Shown here: positions 48,836 to 61,800 of the stretch, piece by piece | How positions within the stretch are numbered: the first letter of the stretch is position 1 | How the letters are laid out: each line of letters opens with the position of its first letter | DNA from: Aptenodytes patagonicus | Lineage: Eukaryota; Chordata; Aves; Sphenisciformes; Spheniscidae | Direction of reading: 5' to 3' | Length of the DNA stretch: 64,000 bases | NCBI RefSeq assembly: GCF_965638725.1 | Contig: NC_134949.1 | Location: 80,878,017-80,942,016, forward strand | Made by a program: the position numbers and the translations under genes | The notes under the pieces: generated by a model | What the model was told of the DNA's origin: nothing | The model's input: only the letters and a program-made list of their open reading frames with translations | Database searches by the model: none

Positions 48836-51800
48836 TACCTGTTTCTCCCTGTATATTAAAACTGGGATTCTTCAAACTATACACAAACTCAACTAAGAAG
48901 TCTGCTTTTTAAACCCTGCATTTTAGGTTTATCAGATAAATCCCCCAAACATACTTAAATTTACCTTTTCTGTAGGTAGTCAGTAGCAGTACCAAGACAC
49001 CCACCTGTCTGAATGAGATTCAGTCCTGAACATTGTATGCAATTTTTTGTAATCAATCTTTTTTAAAAAGGGGAAATAATTAACCCCACAAAGGTAGAGT
49101 ATGGAAAGTCACTTGAATCAAAGACAGAAGACCATCATGGTGATCTTTTCTTTAAAATAAAGCAAAACACTAAGAACAACAACAAAAAAAGAGTATTTAT
49201 GGCAGTGAGGATCATAGACTTTGGAATGAATGTGTCCTGATTCCAAGTCAAAATAGCAGCCCTGGGTTCAGAGCTGAAGTATGTTAGATATAGAAACACC
49301 TGCTCTCTTATAGACCATTGGCATGTAGAACAGAATCTGTCCAGTGACTACCACTGGGAAGGAATGGTATCTATGTACAAACAGATTTTTGGCTATGCCA
49401 GTTGAAAAGCATATGATCCTGCCTGCAAGGCACAGATGAATTTATGATGCTTTCCATTTTACTCCCAGCTTACAAGTCACTGGTATCAGCTGTACCAAGT
49501 TTTATTTCACTGGGAACACCATTTGTCCTGAGAGCTTGGCTACACAGCAGCACTTGGGAAACTTAAGGTCACTAACTCAAGGTGTGAAGTTAATATACAT
49601 GCAGATTTCAGGGTGAATGCTCCCATTCAGAAGTAAAGTTTGCTATGTAACAAAATAAAGCCATCTTCCCTCTGAAGAAAGAAATTTAATGGCAGATGTA
49701 ATAAACTTTTAGTTTATGCATGTGCTTCACACCTTTAGTCTAAATCACCAAGCAGACAAGTCCTAAGATGCACTCTCTCACAAAGCTTCTAATACTTCCA
49801 AAAAGCTCGTCTGCAATTAAAGAACTGTATCTTTATGTCAGATAGCAAATGCACAGAAGCAATTCTGGGATAAAACCACGGTCGAGACAGACATTGGTTT
49901 ATCACAAAGCTCATTGGTTTGGCCCTATACACCATCTTAGCAAGATGCCTGATATGACAACTATGACAAGGTGTCTGCCTCCCCTCCAAGCAGACATATG
50001 AAGCATAAGTGAGAACTTGTTTCCCTCTAGCATACCAACAACAGGATGAAGGATCTCGAGGAGATAAAAGTCTAGGGCACTAATCCCTTCATAATCATGA
50101 CAGGCAAATTTGTAACCTCAAGTGACTCAAATCATCACCAGTGCTAACACTGGCTTTTTCTCCTTTCCTTGAAAATTTTTGAAGCAGCACCATGTCCCAG
50201 TAACATGTCAAGTATCTGGCTGGCTGGTATGTACTGAAGAAGTCTTTTAGAACAGCTTGTTTAGAACTGAATTCTGCACAAGCATTTGCTGTTTTGGCTG
50301 GAAGCCGCAAGGTACTTAAACACATACTTACTTTAAGCACATGTATAGCTCTTCTGAAAAGAACACGGCTACCCACACATGCTTGATTACGAAGCAAACA
50401 CGGAACTAGCACGCTCAGCAGAAACCTGCTAAGTCAAGCCCAGAATGCTGCAGGACATGTGTGAGGTTGGCCCACGTGTCATGGCGAAAGGTAAAGCATA
50501 CAGATTTGAATGCTGTACTAAGGAAATAATTGCAGTAAAAGAAAGGCGCAGGTTAGACAGCAGTGCTATAAGAGTGTTTCTCCATGCTGTGACTGATACA
50601 TGATATGGATGTGGGGAAACGGCTCTCAGTGCAGTTCTCTAGGGACTCCTAAAAACTTCAGGGCAGTTCTGCTCGGAGCATTCTGCTAACAGGCCTGGAA
50701 GGCACGCCAGAAATAATAAATCACCATTAAATTGTCAGGGTCAGTGGCAAAGTAGCAGCACAGATAAGTAATCTGATTTTCTTTGCTTCAAACCTCATTA
50801 GCACAAGTCTTTACAATGCATAGGTTAAGCCCCTCTTTAATACTTCACAGGAGACTCATGTATTTCTGAGTCACTGATAAACTAGAGAAACTATACAAGA
50901 AACAAACTGCCTACAAACACACGTAGACTTTGATTTGAAAGGGTGTCAGATAAAACCAACATTGACACACCTTTAATCCTCTCCAATTAAACCCTTGTTT
51001 CTTTTTCCTGCCAAGATTTTCCTGCAGTATCCACTGTTGATGACGATGACCTATTAAAATATTCACAGCTTGATTCTCTATGGGAAGGAGTGCTCTCTAA
51101 TAGAAGGGTAGGAGCCACTGAGTTCATAGCCTGGTAAATGCCAAGTTATTTTGCAGTGTTTGGTGTGATATAAATTTAAATACACTTCAGCACCAGGAAT
51201 GCACTCACCTCCTTCAGAAAAAGGATCTGTTGCCTAATTGCTCAGGTAATAGATGAAACAGCAGAACCTTCTTACTTGCTAGTTAATCCCCACATGAACA
51301 ACTCTCTCCTTCCAGTTCCTTCATGTTATTGCCCTGAAGGCACGTTTAGGTCACCTGTTGGCTGCCTCCCTGCTCTTCTTTGAGGTGACTTACCTTGGGT
51401 TCAGTGTAACAAATTAGCCCAGGAATGCAATTTCACCAAGCGTGGCCATTTGGAACTTTTACCTTTATTACCTCTCCCAAAGGTCACTTGATTGAATTAA
51501 ACCTTGACTTGTTGCAGCAACTTCTCCCTTCAGGCCAGGGGGGTTGTGCTGGTATTGCTATGCTCTCTCTGCTCTGAAGGACACAGGCTTCCCTCTAGGG
51601 GTGGGTCATACAGCAGGCCCCAAGCCCTGCTTTTTAACAACAGCTTGTGTGGACTCCCTGTGGCTGTATGATAAGCAGCCTAGGTGGTCATAGATGTGAA
51701 AGCGAGCATGTTTTCTGAACAGTTGTAGGGAATGTTTGAACAGGGTGTGTCAGCAGAAGGAGAGAAGACAAGCAAATCAAACCACTTCCTCAGGTAAAAA

Positions 51801-54800
51801 GGCTTTACAAACACAAGACGAATCTCAAAAAGGCATCTATTGATGCATGATTTAACAAAGCTGAGAAACTAACACTTAAAAAAAATCTAGCCCAAGTACT
51901 TCTTACTTGAATATGGCAGGCAGTCAGCTCTGAATTAGACAGCATTTAATAAAGAAGAATCTCAAATTAGGTGAGAATTTAACAGCTTCGCACAGGAATG
52001 CTGCAACAAGGCACTGATTAACCGGTATATGCCACTGTCCTCTAGTGGACACACCGGCACTGTACAGCCCCGGTGACTGGCACAATTGCTGTCACTAGCT
52101 GCAGGGAATTCTTGTTTCAGCACCTCAGCCGTTTAGAGTGACTCAGTTGTAAAAGCCCAGCTAAGCGGATCACACAGTAAGAGTGAATGACAGAATAAAA
52201 TAAAAGCAAGTTGCCCAAGCATTTATGGCAGAGGCCATCTCTACGTCTGGTTGCAGAGGCACAGAGAATGGTGGATCTCTTTGCTGTGTAACAGAACAAA
52301 CAATCCTGACAGGGGAGGGAGAACTACAGCGTCATTAGTTCTTCCTTTCCTTCCCCCCAAAATTAATCTATGGTCATATCTGGTTTTCTGCTCGATCCCC
52401 CTCATTCCTGTTTCTTCTCCTTCTCTTCCAACAGGCTTTCCCAAACAGCGTACAAAGCTTATCACATCATCATCCATGATGCCATGCTATATGTAAAATG
52501 GCCTAGAAATTAAAGGAAGGCAAAGCAAGCCTGTTGCTCTTCTCACAGCACAGTTATAGGGACTTACTGGAGAGGACGTAACACAGGAGATCCAAACACT
52601 GAAGTGTTCACTGAAGTGAACAGAATCAGTTCTGGATTACAGTTATTCCTTGCCAAAACCGGGAAACCAGACCTGAGGTCTGATTTCATTAAATGTCCCT
52701 TCTGGGACAGCCACAATAAAAAAGCATGCTATGGCCATAGGTTACCCCCTGCCCGGAACTGATTTTGTCTTCTTTCCAAACTGTAGCTCCCTATTATAGC
52801 TTTGTTAGATTAATATCCATAGTGGAGAAGAGTAAGACGGTAAGGCTCTATTAATATATAATGATGATGATTCTTTTAAAGTTGTCCTTTAAGAAAAGTT
52901 ATGGAGAGCACACATGTACCATTGAAAGTATCAGCTTGGTTAAGCACAATCTAAACTTAGTGCAACAGTTTCCAACAGAGTCTAAAAATAGGAACACCAA
53001 GATTTGGTGGAAATATGCGAGGAGAGGCTAACACGGTGTTTTGGGAAATAAGACACTGCAACTTGACATAATCCTGAAGGAAATAAATATAGCTTCACTG
53101 ATTTATCTCCCTACAGAAAGCAAAGTTGGTACTGTAAGGAAATACTCAGCCCCCACTATGCGGAGTTGCATGTTACAACGCGCTTGCTGTGACAGCCAGT
53201 GCCCACTTTCCCCTGTGACCAGCGAGATGTTCAGCGTTGATATACTTGGGGAAGAGAATTCTTTCCAGTAAAATGCGACTGAGGCTCTCTGTTTGTTAGG
53301 ACTGAGGTCAAGTTGAGGACTGCATAATGAAGTAAAGCAAAGCCTTCAAAAGGAAAAGAAAACACAAAACTACTGGAGGAGTTGGGGGGTGGGTATGGGG
53401 TAAAGTGTCAGCTTCAAGAAAACCTAAGAATAAAGACCTGTACCTACTATACATACACTTTCTCATGCACATAGCCCCTTCTTACAGGCATGCCCATTTC
53501 CTCTTGAAGACATGCTCCTCAATTTTTGTTATCCCAGCTATTGTGAACAGCAAGCACGAGAAAACACCAGAGAGAGGTATTTCCAGCACGTTTGATAAAG
53601 CAAAGCAGTCCACTGTCACTCAACCCTTAGAAAGTTTTCTTTTCCAGAGCACTTGCTGGGAATTCTGTCACAAGAATTTACAAATAGGTGCCTTGTTTCA
53701 CAGCTTCACACGGAGGTCATTTCAGTTTTGCACCTTTGATTACAATCTACAGTGGAAATTAGTCCTTCAGTCAGGGGCTAGCAGCTTCCAGACTTCCTGA
53801 CTTACACATATGGTAATTCCTGTTTTCTAGCCATGTAGCAATATGAAATATGCTACGTGAATTCAGCCAGGCACAAACACCGTGAATTTTTAGCATGTTT
53901 TCAGGTTAGTCTGTTTGCTCCTCTCAGAAGGAGTTTGCTTCCCAACCAGTACTTGGATTACTTTCCCTAAAAAACATGTAGGTACTAAGGCTGCACTTAC
54001 TTCTTTCAACACCTGATACTCTCATCAAATAGGTATCAAGGTACATATACAAGAACCGCTTCCATAATTTTCTGTAGGACACAGAGAAACGATACTTGTT
54101 CTTAGACAGTTGGAGACGTATTTTATCATAGACAGCCAGGCCATTTCTTTTGTGCATGCTCTGTAGGCTGCACAGCCTGTTCTCCAGAGCATGTGTGTTT
54201 ATGCTCTTCCCCTCCAGAAGTTCTTTTGGACAAATTTACTGCTCTGTTCATCACAGATAAAACAGGAGGAAGGCGTGTTTTTCACGTGTGACAAATTGCA
54301 TCATGGATGGAGATGTGTGGATCCTAGAATTCACTATAACCAGAGTGGACTGCTCCTACTGGGTCACATGCTAGGAGGGCAGGCATGCAAAATCTTTGCA
54401 GTTCTGTCTTTTTGCCCAGGCAGCTCATAATCCCATGAGAATTAGCAGCATCCTCAATGTGTCACAGACATTTCAGTAACCTCCCTTGGGCTTCAGATCT
54501 GTCTGTTCAGCAAGCATAGATAGGTCTGACTAAGATTTCACTGAGGTCCAAGAGGAAAGTGTGAACTGCAAAGTGGAGCTAATTAAGCAGCAGAGTTGAT
54601 GGCGTCTTGATAGAAATTTTATATGCCGTATGTTTACGTTAAGTTTTTAACAGTACTGGCCATAGCTATCGATAGATAGCTAAGGCTTAAGAACGCTGTG
54701 ACGTTTGGTACAGATTTAAATGCATGTTTCCTTTTTGCACATATGCATACCTCTAAGTGTGGTTATTAATAATAACTTTTCTCAGTGTTAGGAAAGTTAT

Positions 54801-55867
54801 GACGAAACAAATGAACAGGTGGGGAAGAAGGCTTAGTGGAAAATTATTATGGTATGCAGTTAGAAGGAGACTTTATAGCAGGCAGCATGGTTCATGCGTT
54901 AGCTGGCCAGTAAAAAAGAAAACAGAAAGAGCAGGTGAAAAATGCTTTCACCAGGCATTGAGAAAAGGAACATAAAACACTCACTGACTCTCTCTTGCTT
55001 TATCCTGGCCTAGAGCAAAAAACAAAAAAACCCAAACCATTGCAATCACATAGATAACTAATTTCTTTCTTAATCCAAATCTCGGGTTTGTGCTTATCTG
55101 TTGGGAGTTTTGGGGCTCTTCACAGCTTTTTTGGTTCATTGATTTTTGTGCCAGAAAAAGCACTGCTTTAGCAAACAGGCCAGTGCAAAGGTAATGTACA
55201 GGCTAGAAAGTTTAGCATCTCAACAAGCCTGGGGAGCAAATCCCATTCCAAGACAGGTTAACAGCAGAATCCAAATCTTTTCCTACCATTATCATCAAAT
55301 AAAACTCTCCTTTGGTCAGAACACCTCCAAGCAACCTGCATCTGTGCAGAGTAAAACTTTCAGGAGATCCCCCACTGTTCTTGATGCAACCTTGTCATAC
55401 TTGTAGATGTACATCTTGACTCTATTTGAGGCAAGACATAAAGTGAGGCAAAATATAAAGCAATGCTGTCGTTATAACCGCTACTTTGCCTGGCAAACTT
55501 CTCCCTTTATATGGTAAATTAAGGCACGAGGAAAACAACATTTTTTGACATGGGCTCCTGGAGCATGAAGGTCTTAAATTTTGACTACATAGAACATACC
55601 ATTTTAATTGTAAGGATATAGTTCAAGTACTGTAACATTTTCATGTAGAATTAGTTATGCTGACAAAAAGGGGTTCATATCAATACAACTTTTAAACTAT
55701 ACCAATTAAGAGAAATTAATCAGCATATGGTATCTTTGCACTGGTATGCTTCTAGTGGTCCCTCTAAGGTGGTATACTGGTAATATTCAGCAGAGGAAAA
55801 ATCCTAACTGAAAAAAAACTTAACCAATGCACAAACCCGCAAGTACTGGTATAACTAACTACTAGTA

Positions 55868-56035
55868 CATAAATCCAATTCTTTGATTCATAGATGCCTA
55901 GAAATGGAAGGCAGCTCAAGAGATTATTTAGTCCATCACGCCCAAGGCACAACTGACTTTATTTTGACAGCATTTTGCGGTGTTTATAAGGACTATCCTA
56001 CCAGCCCAGGTGCCTTAGAGACAAGTCAGCGAGCA
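55868..56035 (-). repeat. CR1-like LINE 3'-end fragment
   Basis: Contains TTTGATTCATAGATGCCTAG, AAATGGAAGGCAGCTCAAGA and GATTATTTAGTCCATCACGC, the decayed counterpart of the CR1 3' end in reverse orientation (tail repeat, then GGAAGG-ACCTC-AGA-TCATCTAGTCCA). CR1 is the dominant LINE of birds and reptiles; this is an old, truncated copy. Confidence 0.6.
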
Positions 56036-56741
56036 AGTCTGGATTAAGTGTGAAGGAAAGCCACAGGATTAACCTCTCTCCTTCAGCAGAGAGACCATTT
56101 CTAGTATCACTGAGATGTGGAGATATTTACTGGGGTTCTCAGAGCAGATTCAGAAAGAAACTGTGGTACCCCATCTCCATAATTCTTGCAAATTTCCTGC
56201 CTCCTCATTTTTCGAGGGGAGTTGAGTACCTGCTTGTTTCCATGGCTCTATAGTCCTTTAAGTCCAAAGCTGTGATCCCAAACCCACCTTGTTCAGGTGC
56301 AACCTCATACTGGAAATGCCTACGTATCACAGGAAATAAGGGTTTCCCCTAAGTTCCCTAGGCTCCTTAAAGCTCCTTCTTTGTGTATGTCCAAAAGCAG
56401 TGCCCTCACACAGCTCTGAACTTCCCTGGAATCGTCTCCACAGTCCCCTTCAAGGCTGCATCCTGTAGCTCCAACTCCCAAAGTTCCTCATAAAAAGCAA
56501 TCTGTGGCCACTACGTTCTACTAAACAAAGAATATACTTTATACTAAAACCCTTGCATAGGAAAAAAAAAAAAATCAGAATCACGCTTTGGATCTGGATC
56601 CAGAATCAGTATCTCCTGTTAAGCAGTCACCTTGGTCACCAGGCTACACTCAGGAGGCTCATGCCCTCTCTTGACCTAGACTCTTCTCACGTCTGCTTCT
56701 GCAGTTTGAGGGGGAGGGTCCCTCCACCCAGTGCAACTTAC

Positions 56742-57450
56742 GCTCTAGCGAGTCAGGCACTCTGGAGGTGGGAAGTGCAGATCTGAAACCTTTCCCACTC
56801 CAAGCAAAGCAGGGGCTTGAACACTGCTCTCCCACCTCTGCGGCAAGGCTTCGTCTGCTCGCCGTCTTCTGTGGTGGAGAAGCCCTGGGCCCTGCCTCCG
56901 CAGCAACAGACGAGCCGGTCCGAGTCCCGCCCTGAGGAGGGCTATCGCCACCCGCCTTCCAGAGAGGGAGCCCGGCTGGTAAGGAGGAAAGGAAAAACCT
57001 TTTTCAGATCCCAGACACGCTGTCTGCTGAAGACAGATTAAAGATTCATTCGCGCCCATACCCCTTGATTAGGAATAACATTATCTGTTAGCGGGAACCG
57101 TTCCCGGGGAGCTCGGGTTTCCCGCGCTGCCCCTGCACTGGGGCCCGGTTGCCGAAAGGGCCTGGCCCTCAGCCCCGCTCTTCCTATTTTCGGGGGGTGG
57201 GGGCGGGAAGGCCGCTGCCTGGTTCGGCCGGAGCCACCCGATTTCTGCCCACCGGGGCCGCCGCGGCCACCACCCACGCGTGGCGACAGGCGGGTGGCCA
57301 CCGGGCCACTTCCTGGTTTCCCGCCCTGACGCTGCGGCGTTAGGGCCCGGCGCCGCTCCTCCTTAAAGGGCCAGCGCCGCAGGACGCCGGGGCCGAGGGC
57401 TGCCGCGCCGCGCGCCGGCGGCAGGTGGCGCTGTGCGCCTGCGCGGGTTC
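56742..57450 (-). other. CDPF1: Candidate CDPF1 5' non-coding exon region
   Basis: On the - strand a strong donor context, GAGC|GTAAGTT, occurs with the last exon base at 56742, at the downstream edge of the CpG island. A transcript starting in the island could splice from here to the acceptor at 46340. The upstream boundary is only a guess, and the donor has C rather than G at the last exon position. Confidence 0.3.
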
Positions 57451-57720
57451 CCGCCAGCCGCCTGCCCCGGGGCGTCGGCTCCTTCCCGGGGAGGTGAGGG
57501 GCCGCCCGGCGGGGCTGCGGGGCGGTGGCCTCCCCTCCCCGGGCAGCTGCCGGTCACCGGCCCCGACGGGCCCGCGTCGCGGTGCGGGACGGGCCGATGC
57601 CGAAAGTCCCTGGAGTTCAAGGGGGGAAGGCGTTTCGGCTTTGGAAACGGCAGGTCGTGCCTGGCTGCGCCCAGTGCAGCGAGGAGCAAGTGACAGAGGG
57701 CCGATGGGCGACACATTCCC
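56870..57720. promoter_or_regulatory. CpG island, probable CDPF1 promoter
   Basis: The only markedly GC- and CpG-rich stretch in an otherwise AT-rich window, densest from about 57090 to 57720, with several GC-box-like runs and no TATA box in an obvious place. It lies upstream of CDPF1 and 1 kb beyond the 3' end of PKDREJ, so CDPF1 is its likely target. Good splice donors also occur on the + strand (56979 GTAAGG, 57494 GTGAGG), which leaves room for a divergent transcript. Confidence 0.7.
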
Positions 57721-58740
57721 ATCAGCCGTAACGCTCCCCATAAACTCATTGCATTGCAAAGAGCATGTGAGATTTGGAAAAAAAAAAAAAAAAAAGATGT
57801 TCTGTGGTCTGTTTGTATCCAAAGTGAACTGCCTGGAGGATGCCCCCAGCTTTACGAATAAGAAATAGGGGTTTTGATCAAGTTGACCAGTCTTCCCAGT
57901 TGACTTGGACAGTCTTCCCTTACAGGAGGTCACAGAGTGACCAGTGTGCGGGTACAGTTTTACTACACAGAAGTCTACTAACACACACACACCCCCACAC
58001 ACCCCCCGGCTATATAACAGGATTTTAAAGTCCACGGTCAATGTCTTCCAAAGGGACACTGTAGCAAAGTCTTCTGCATACAAATGCAATGCAGTGTTGT
58101 GAAGGTTTATTTTTAATTGCCGGGTGGCAACCTGCTAACTCGTCCTGTCTTTTTTTATTCCTTATGCTCTGAGTAGGAAGGATTTATCAGCGTTTTCAGA
58201 TCTCTGGGCATTTTTGCTCTTACATTAGCACGTGCTCAGCCAGAGGCCAGAGTCCTGCTCAGACTCCTGAGCTAACTCCATATGCATCACTCCGTGAAAT
58301 GGGCATCAGTTCCTTGTGTACCGGCTATGGCTGGCATGGAGTTAGTAATGCCATGAGGTACAAGGTCATGCTTAGCAAGAAAACTGGAGCGAGGAAAGTT
58401 TTTTGAAAGTAACTTTTACTCAGAAACTGGGTGGGCATCTGTCTGCAGGTGATGAGTGACTGCTTTTGCATCACTTGTGGTTTTGGGTTTTTTCCCCCTT
58501 CACTTCTTAAACTGTCCTTATCTCGACCCACAAGTTTTTTTCCCGCTTTTGCCCTTTGATTCTCTCCCCATGCTGCTGGGAGGGGAGTGGGTGAGCAGCT
58601 GGGTGGGGGCTTACCTGCCAGCCGGGTCAACCCACCACACCATGACAGCCAAGCACCACTGAAATTGATGCAAAATAGTCTGGAGAAAATCTGAGCACAA
58701 TTGCTACTAAGGGGTTGAATGTTAAAAAATTCTTAAAAGT
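57721..58740. other. Interval between the CpG island and the PKDREJ 3' end (no gene seen)
   Basis: Contains an A19 run (57778-57796) and a CA/C-rich run near 57981-58009. No protein family or RNA gene is recognisable on either strand. Confidence 0.7.
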
Positions 58741-58746
58741 AAATAA

Positions 58747-58766
58747 TTTATTTATGAGCATTTATT
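58747..58766 (-). terminator. PKDREJ: PKDREJ poly(A) signals
   Basis: Two AATAAA hexamers on the - strand, at 58766-58761 and 58752-58747, only about 55 to 70 nt past the PKDREJ stop. They would give an unusually short 3' UTR. Confidence 0.6.
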
Positions 58767-58818
58767 TGAAATGCAAGTGTTACAGAGTAAAGGTCTTGAA
58801 TACAAAATCTTTCCTTGC

Positions 58819-61800
58819 TCATATGACAAGATAAACCATTTTTTTTCCATTTATTTTTCTGTTCTTGAGCCCTAAATGTCGCTGATGTCTTCTCTCAGGC
58901 TGCCCGTAGAGTACACTGTGAAAAAGATCAGGCTCACTGGTTTTGGATGTTTTGCAGATCAGAAGATAAAATATCCTTCTGAGCCTTTGCAAGACAAAAG
59001 TAACCACTTGTGCTTCATCAGATGGTTCTTCATATACGGGCTGTTTCATATCTCCATAGGCAGACATAATAACAGCTTGGAAGAGATTGATCAAGACACA
59101 GATCATCACCAACATGAAAGAGGCTAGGAAAAGACCACCCAGCAACCTGTTGGATGAAAATGCGGTATCTCTGAAAGCTGAGACACAGTAAGAGAATATG
59201 GTCTGAGCTGAGTGAATCATGTTACTGTAATTCCATTCATGCTGCCCAAACACAAGGTAGCCAAAAGCCATAAATACAAAGAAGTACACCACCACCACGA
59301 GGGCCATTGAGGAGATTCCGGGAAGGGCTGCCAAGATCGATCTTTGTGCCAGGCGCACGTCATAAAAAAATTGAGAATATTTTAGAGTTTTCAAAACTAC
59401 AAGAAATGCTAAAAAGCCCATAGTAATCCTTAAAATCTGATCTAAATGAGAAACTGCATGAAAATGAATGAAATCATTTGGGTGAAGTAAGTAAAACTTC
59501 ACTATATCTGCTCCCACCTTAAACTTTATGACCTTTAAAAAAACAAAAAGGAGGAATGCTGATTTTAAGCCAAAGTTGATTATATTGGAAATGTTTTTAA
59601 TATAATCTTTTTTTTCTTGGCTTATGATGTGAAGCTCATCTGCTATGTAAATGAACAGAAAGGCAAGAACAATTAGAAACACAAACATCTGAGCTTTAGT
59701 TTGCTGATGAAAAATGGGGAGTGCAAAAGAGTGTACTGACAAACTTGGTTTTACGATCCCAAAATGAGACATTTCAAATATGACTGAGATGGTGCAAAAG
59801 AGATCTGCATCTGAGTTAAATGTAGTTAGTTCAATGATCACAGCCCATGTCTTTTCATCAAGCCAGTTGCTCTGTTGTAGAGCATCCAGCCTTTTCGTTG
59901 AATTAGGTCTTCCTTCTTCAGGGAAAAAGTAAAACGTGTATCCTGCTGGTCCATACGTGTGCAAATCTCCGTATGAATAATACATCCACGGAGTCCTGTT
60001 TCGCTGGTATGTGAACCCACCGTAACTGCTGGCATCCTTGGAAACAGACTGGTTGGCAGCTTTTGTCCAAGTGCCAGCGTAGTCACCTTTCTCTGGGATG
60101 TCACTGCCATATTTGTGAAGACAGTGGCTTTCACTGATCAGAAAGTTATTTACAAAGCTGTGAGGATGGAAACATTTTTTCTCAGTACCTTTAGCCCGCA
60201 CTTGCCTCATCCTAGGCAAACCAATGATTTTGGACCAGCTCTCGGGAAGAAAGGTTGGGTGAATGTCATTGTGGATCAAAGGCAAGAACAAGTCTTTCAC
60301 CCACACGTAGATATGTTCTAGCTTATCTACACTGGAGAGTCGTGGAGAGAATTGGTTATGGATGAATCGGTTGTAGTGGAAACTGTTGGTGTTCTCAGTG
60401 GAATAGGCAAAATTTAATAGCAGTGTTAAAAAGACAAGGTGACTGATGAAACCTTTTGTGAAAATAAATGCCTTGACTTTAATTTTTGCCCTTTTCAGCA
60501 TGTTTGCAATTTCATCAGCTTCTAAAGGCTTATACTGCTTGGTGCCTCTGACTTCAGCAAGTTTCAAGTGCATCTCTCTCATCTCATCAGCACTCATCAT
60601 TTCTTTAGCCAACTTAATCTCAGAATACTTTTCCTGAGTTAACCATGTGATGTTTTCACAGTATTTTGGACGAATTGTACTCATAGCTGAGAAAAAACTG
60701 ATTTTTAGAATTGAGAGGAGAAACACATTCTCAATAAAGGAGATTGCAGATGCTAAAAGCCACTCTAGTGAAGTCTGATAGCCATAAGACAAACCATATA
60801 ACACAATGAAAAATGATGATAGCCCAGTGACAGCTATAACTAGTGCCCACGAGAGATAGACACACCACCAACAAAAAACTATGTGCGGTCTCTTGCGAAA
60901 GGGCATGGAGGTAATGCTTAGTGGTTTCCTTTCCTTCTGAAAGTTGTCCCCTTCTTCTGCGTAATTATTACTAAAATTGGAATTTGATGGTGGCCTTCTC
61001 TGGCAGGCCTTAGCCATTGGAGGGGAATTCGCGGTTATCGTCTGCTCCTCTGTTCCAATTACATTTGCATCTCTTTCAGAAACTGTGTAATTACTCCAGT
61101 TTTGGGGAGCTCCCTTGCTTCTTGTCTTTCTGGAAAATGGTGGGCTCTGTGAGTTGCTGGGACCAGGAAGGTTCTCCAAGGGAATAATATTCCTTGATTG
61201 TGCTGAAGTTTCTGAAAGGTGCAATTGTTGCAAACATTCCTTCCAGTTCTTAAGATTTCCAGACAGGAGGGGTGAACTGACCTTTGGGTCCGTCTGAGCC
61301 ACACCACGAGGAGAAGGTTCCTTCTGGGAATACTTAAATAAGGCAATTATAATCATTTCCACAGGTATGGTAACCAAAGCACATTCAATTCCTACTGTTA
61401 TTGATCTCAAATACCTCAAGTGTATTGGAGATTCTTCATTCTTGTCAGCATTAAAGAACATAATATTAACAAGCAAGTTTAATAATAATATTGCTAAACA
61501 TGAAGACAACCTTTGGAGCCTGCTGAAAGTGCCAGTGAGAACGTGAGCAAAAATCGAAAGCCACAGATGGCCCTCTGTCAGGCTGTTGGCAAGATTAATC
61601 AAAAAATAGTCGATTCTGGGCAGAGGTGTCTTGGGGTTTGTGGCGGAAAATGTCCTTTCTAGTAAGTGATCGCCCTTGTCAAGAGAAAGCCATTTCCTGC
61701 ACATAAAGAACCAGGTCTTCCTGGTGGACGTATTCTCAACTTTAGCTCTGCTTAAGAACCAGCTTGGAGATAGGCCCTTGTTATTGTGCCAGACCCTGAA

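Larger units (their letters stand above)
46340..56741 (-). other. CDPF1: Probable CDPF1 first intron
   Basis: The first coding exon begins with a splice acceptor, so an upstream exon exists, and the only promoter-like region upstream is the CpG island near 57 kb. The interval would then be an intron of about 10 kb. It contains a SINE tail (about 48745-48835) and a CR1-like fragment (about 55868-56035), and no coding region that I recognise. Confidence 0.55.

Noticed and set aside
57778..57796. A19 run considered as the tail of a processed retrocopy
   Set aside because: The preceding sequence is CpG-island edge with no gene-like content, and no target-site duplication is apparent.
57340..58089. 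249-codon open frame on the - strand across the CpG island
   Set aside because: Its second half is Pro/Arg/Ala/Gly-rich as expected from GC-rich DNA, it crosses an A19 run (poly-Phe), and several other frames are open in the same place. No domain resembles a known protein.
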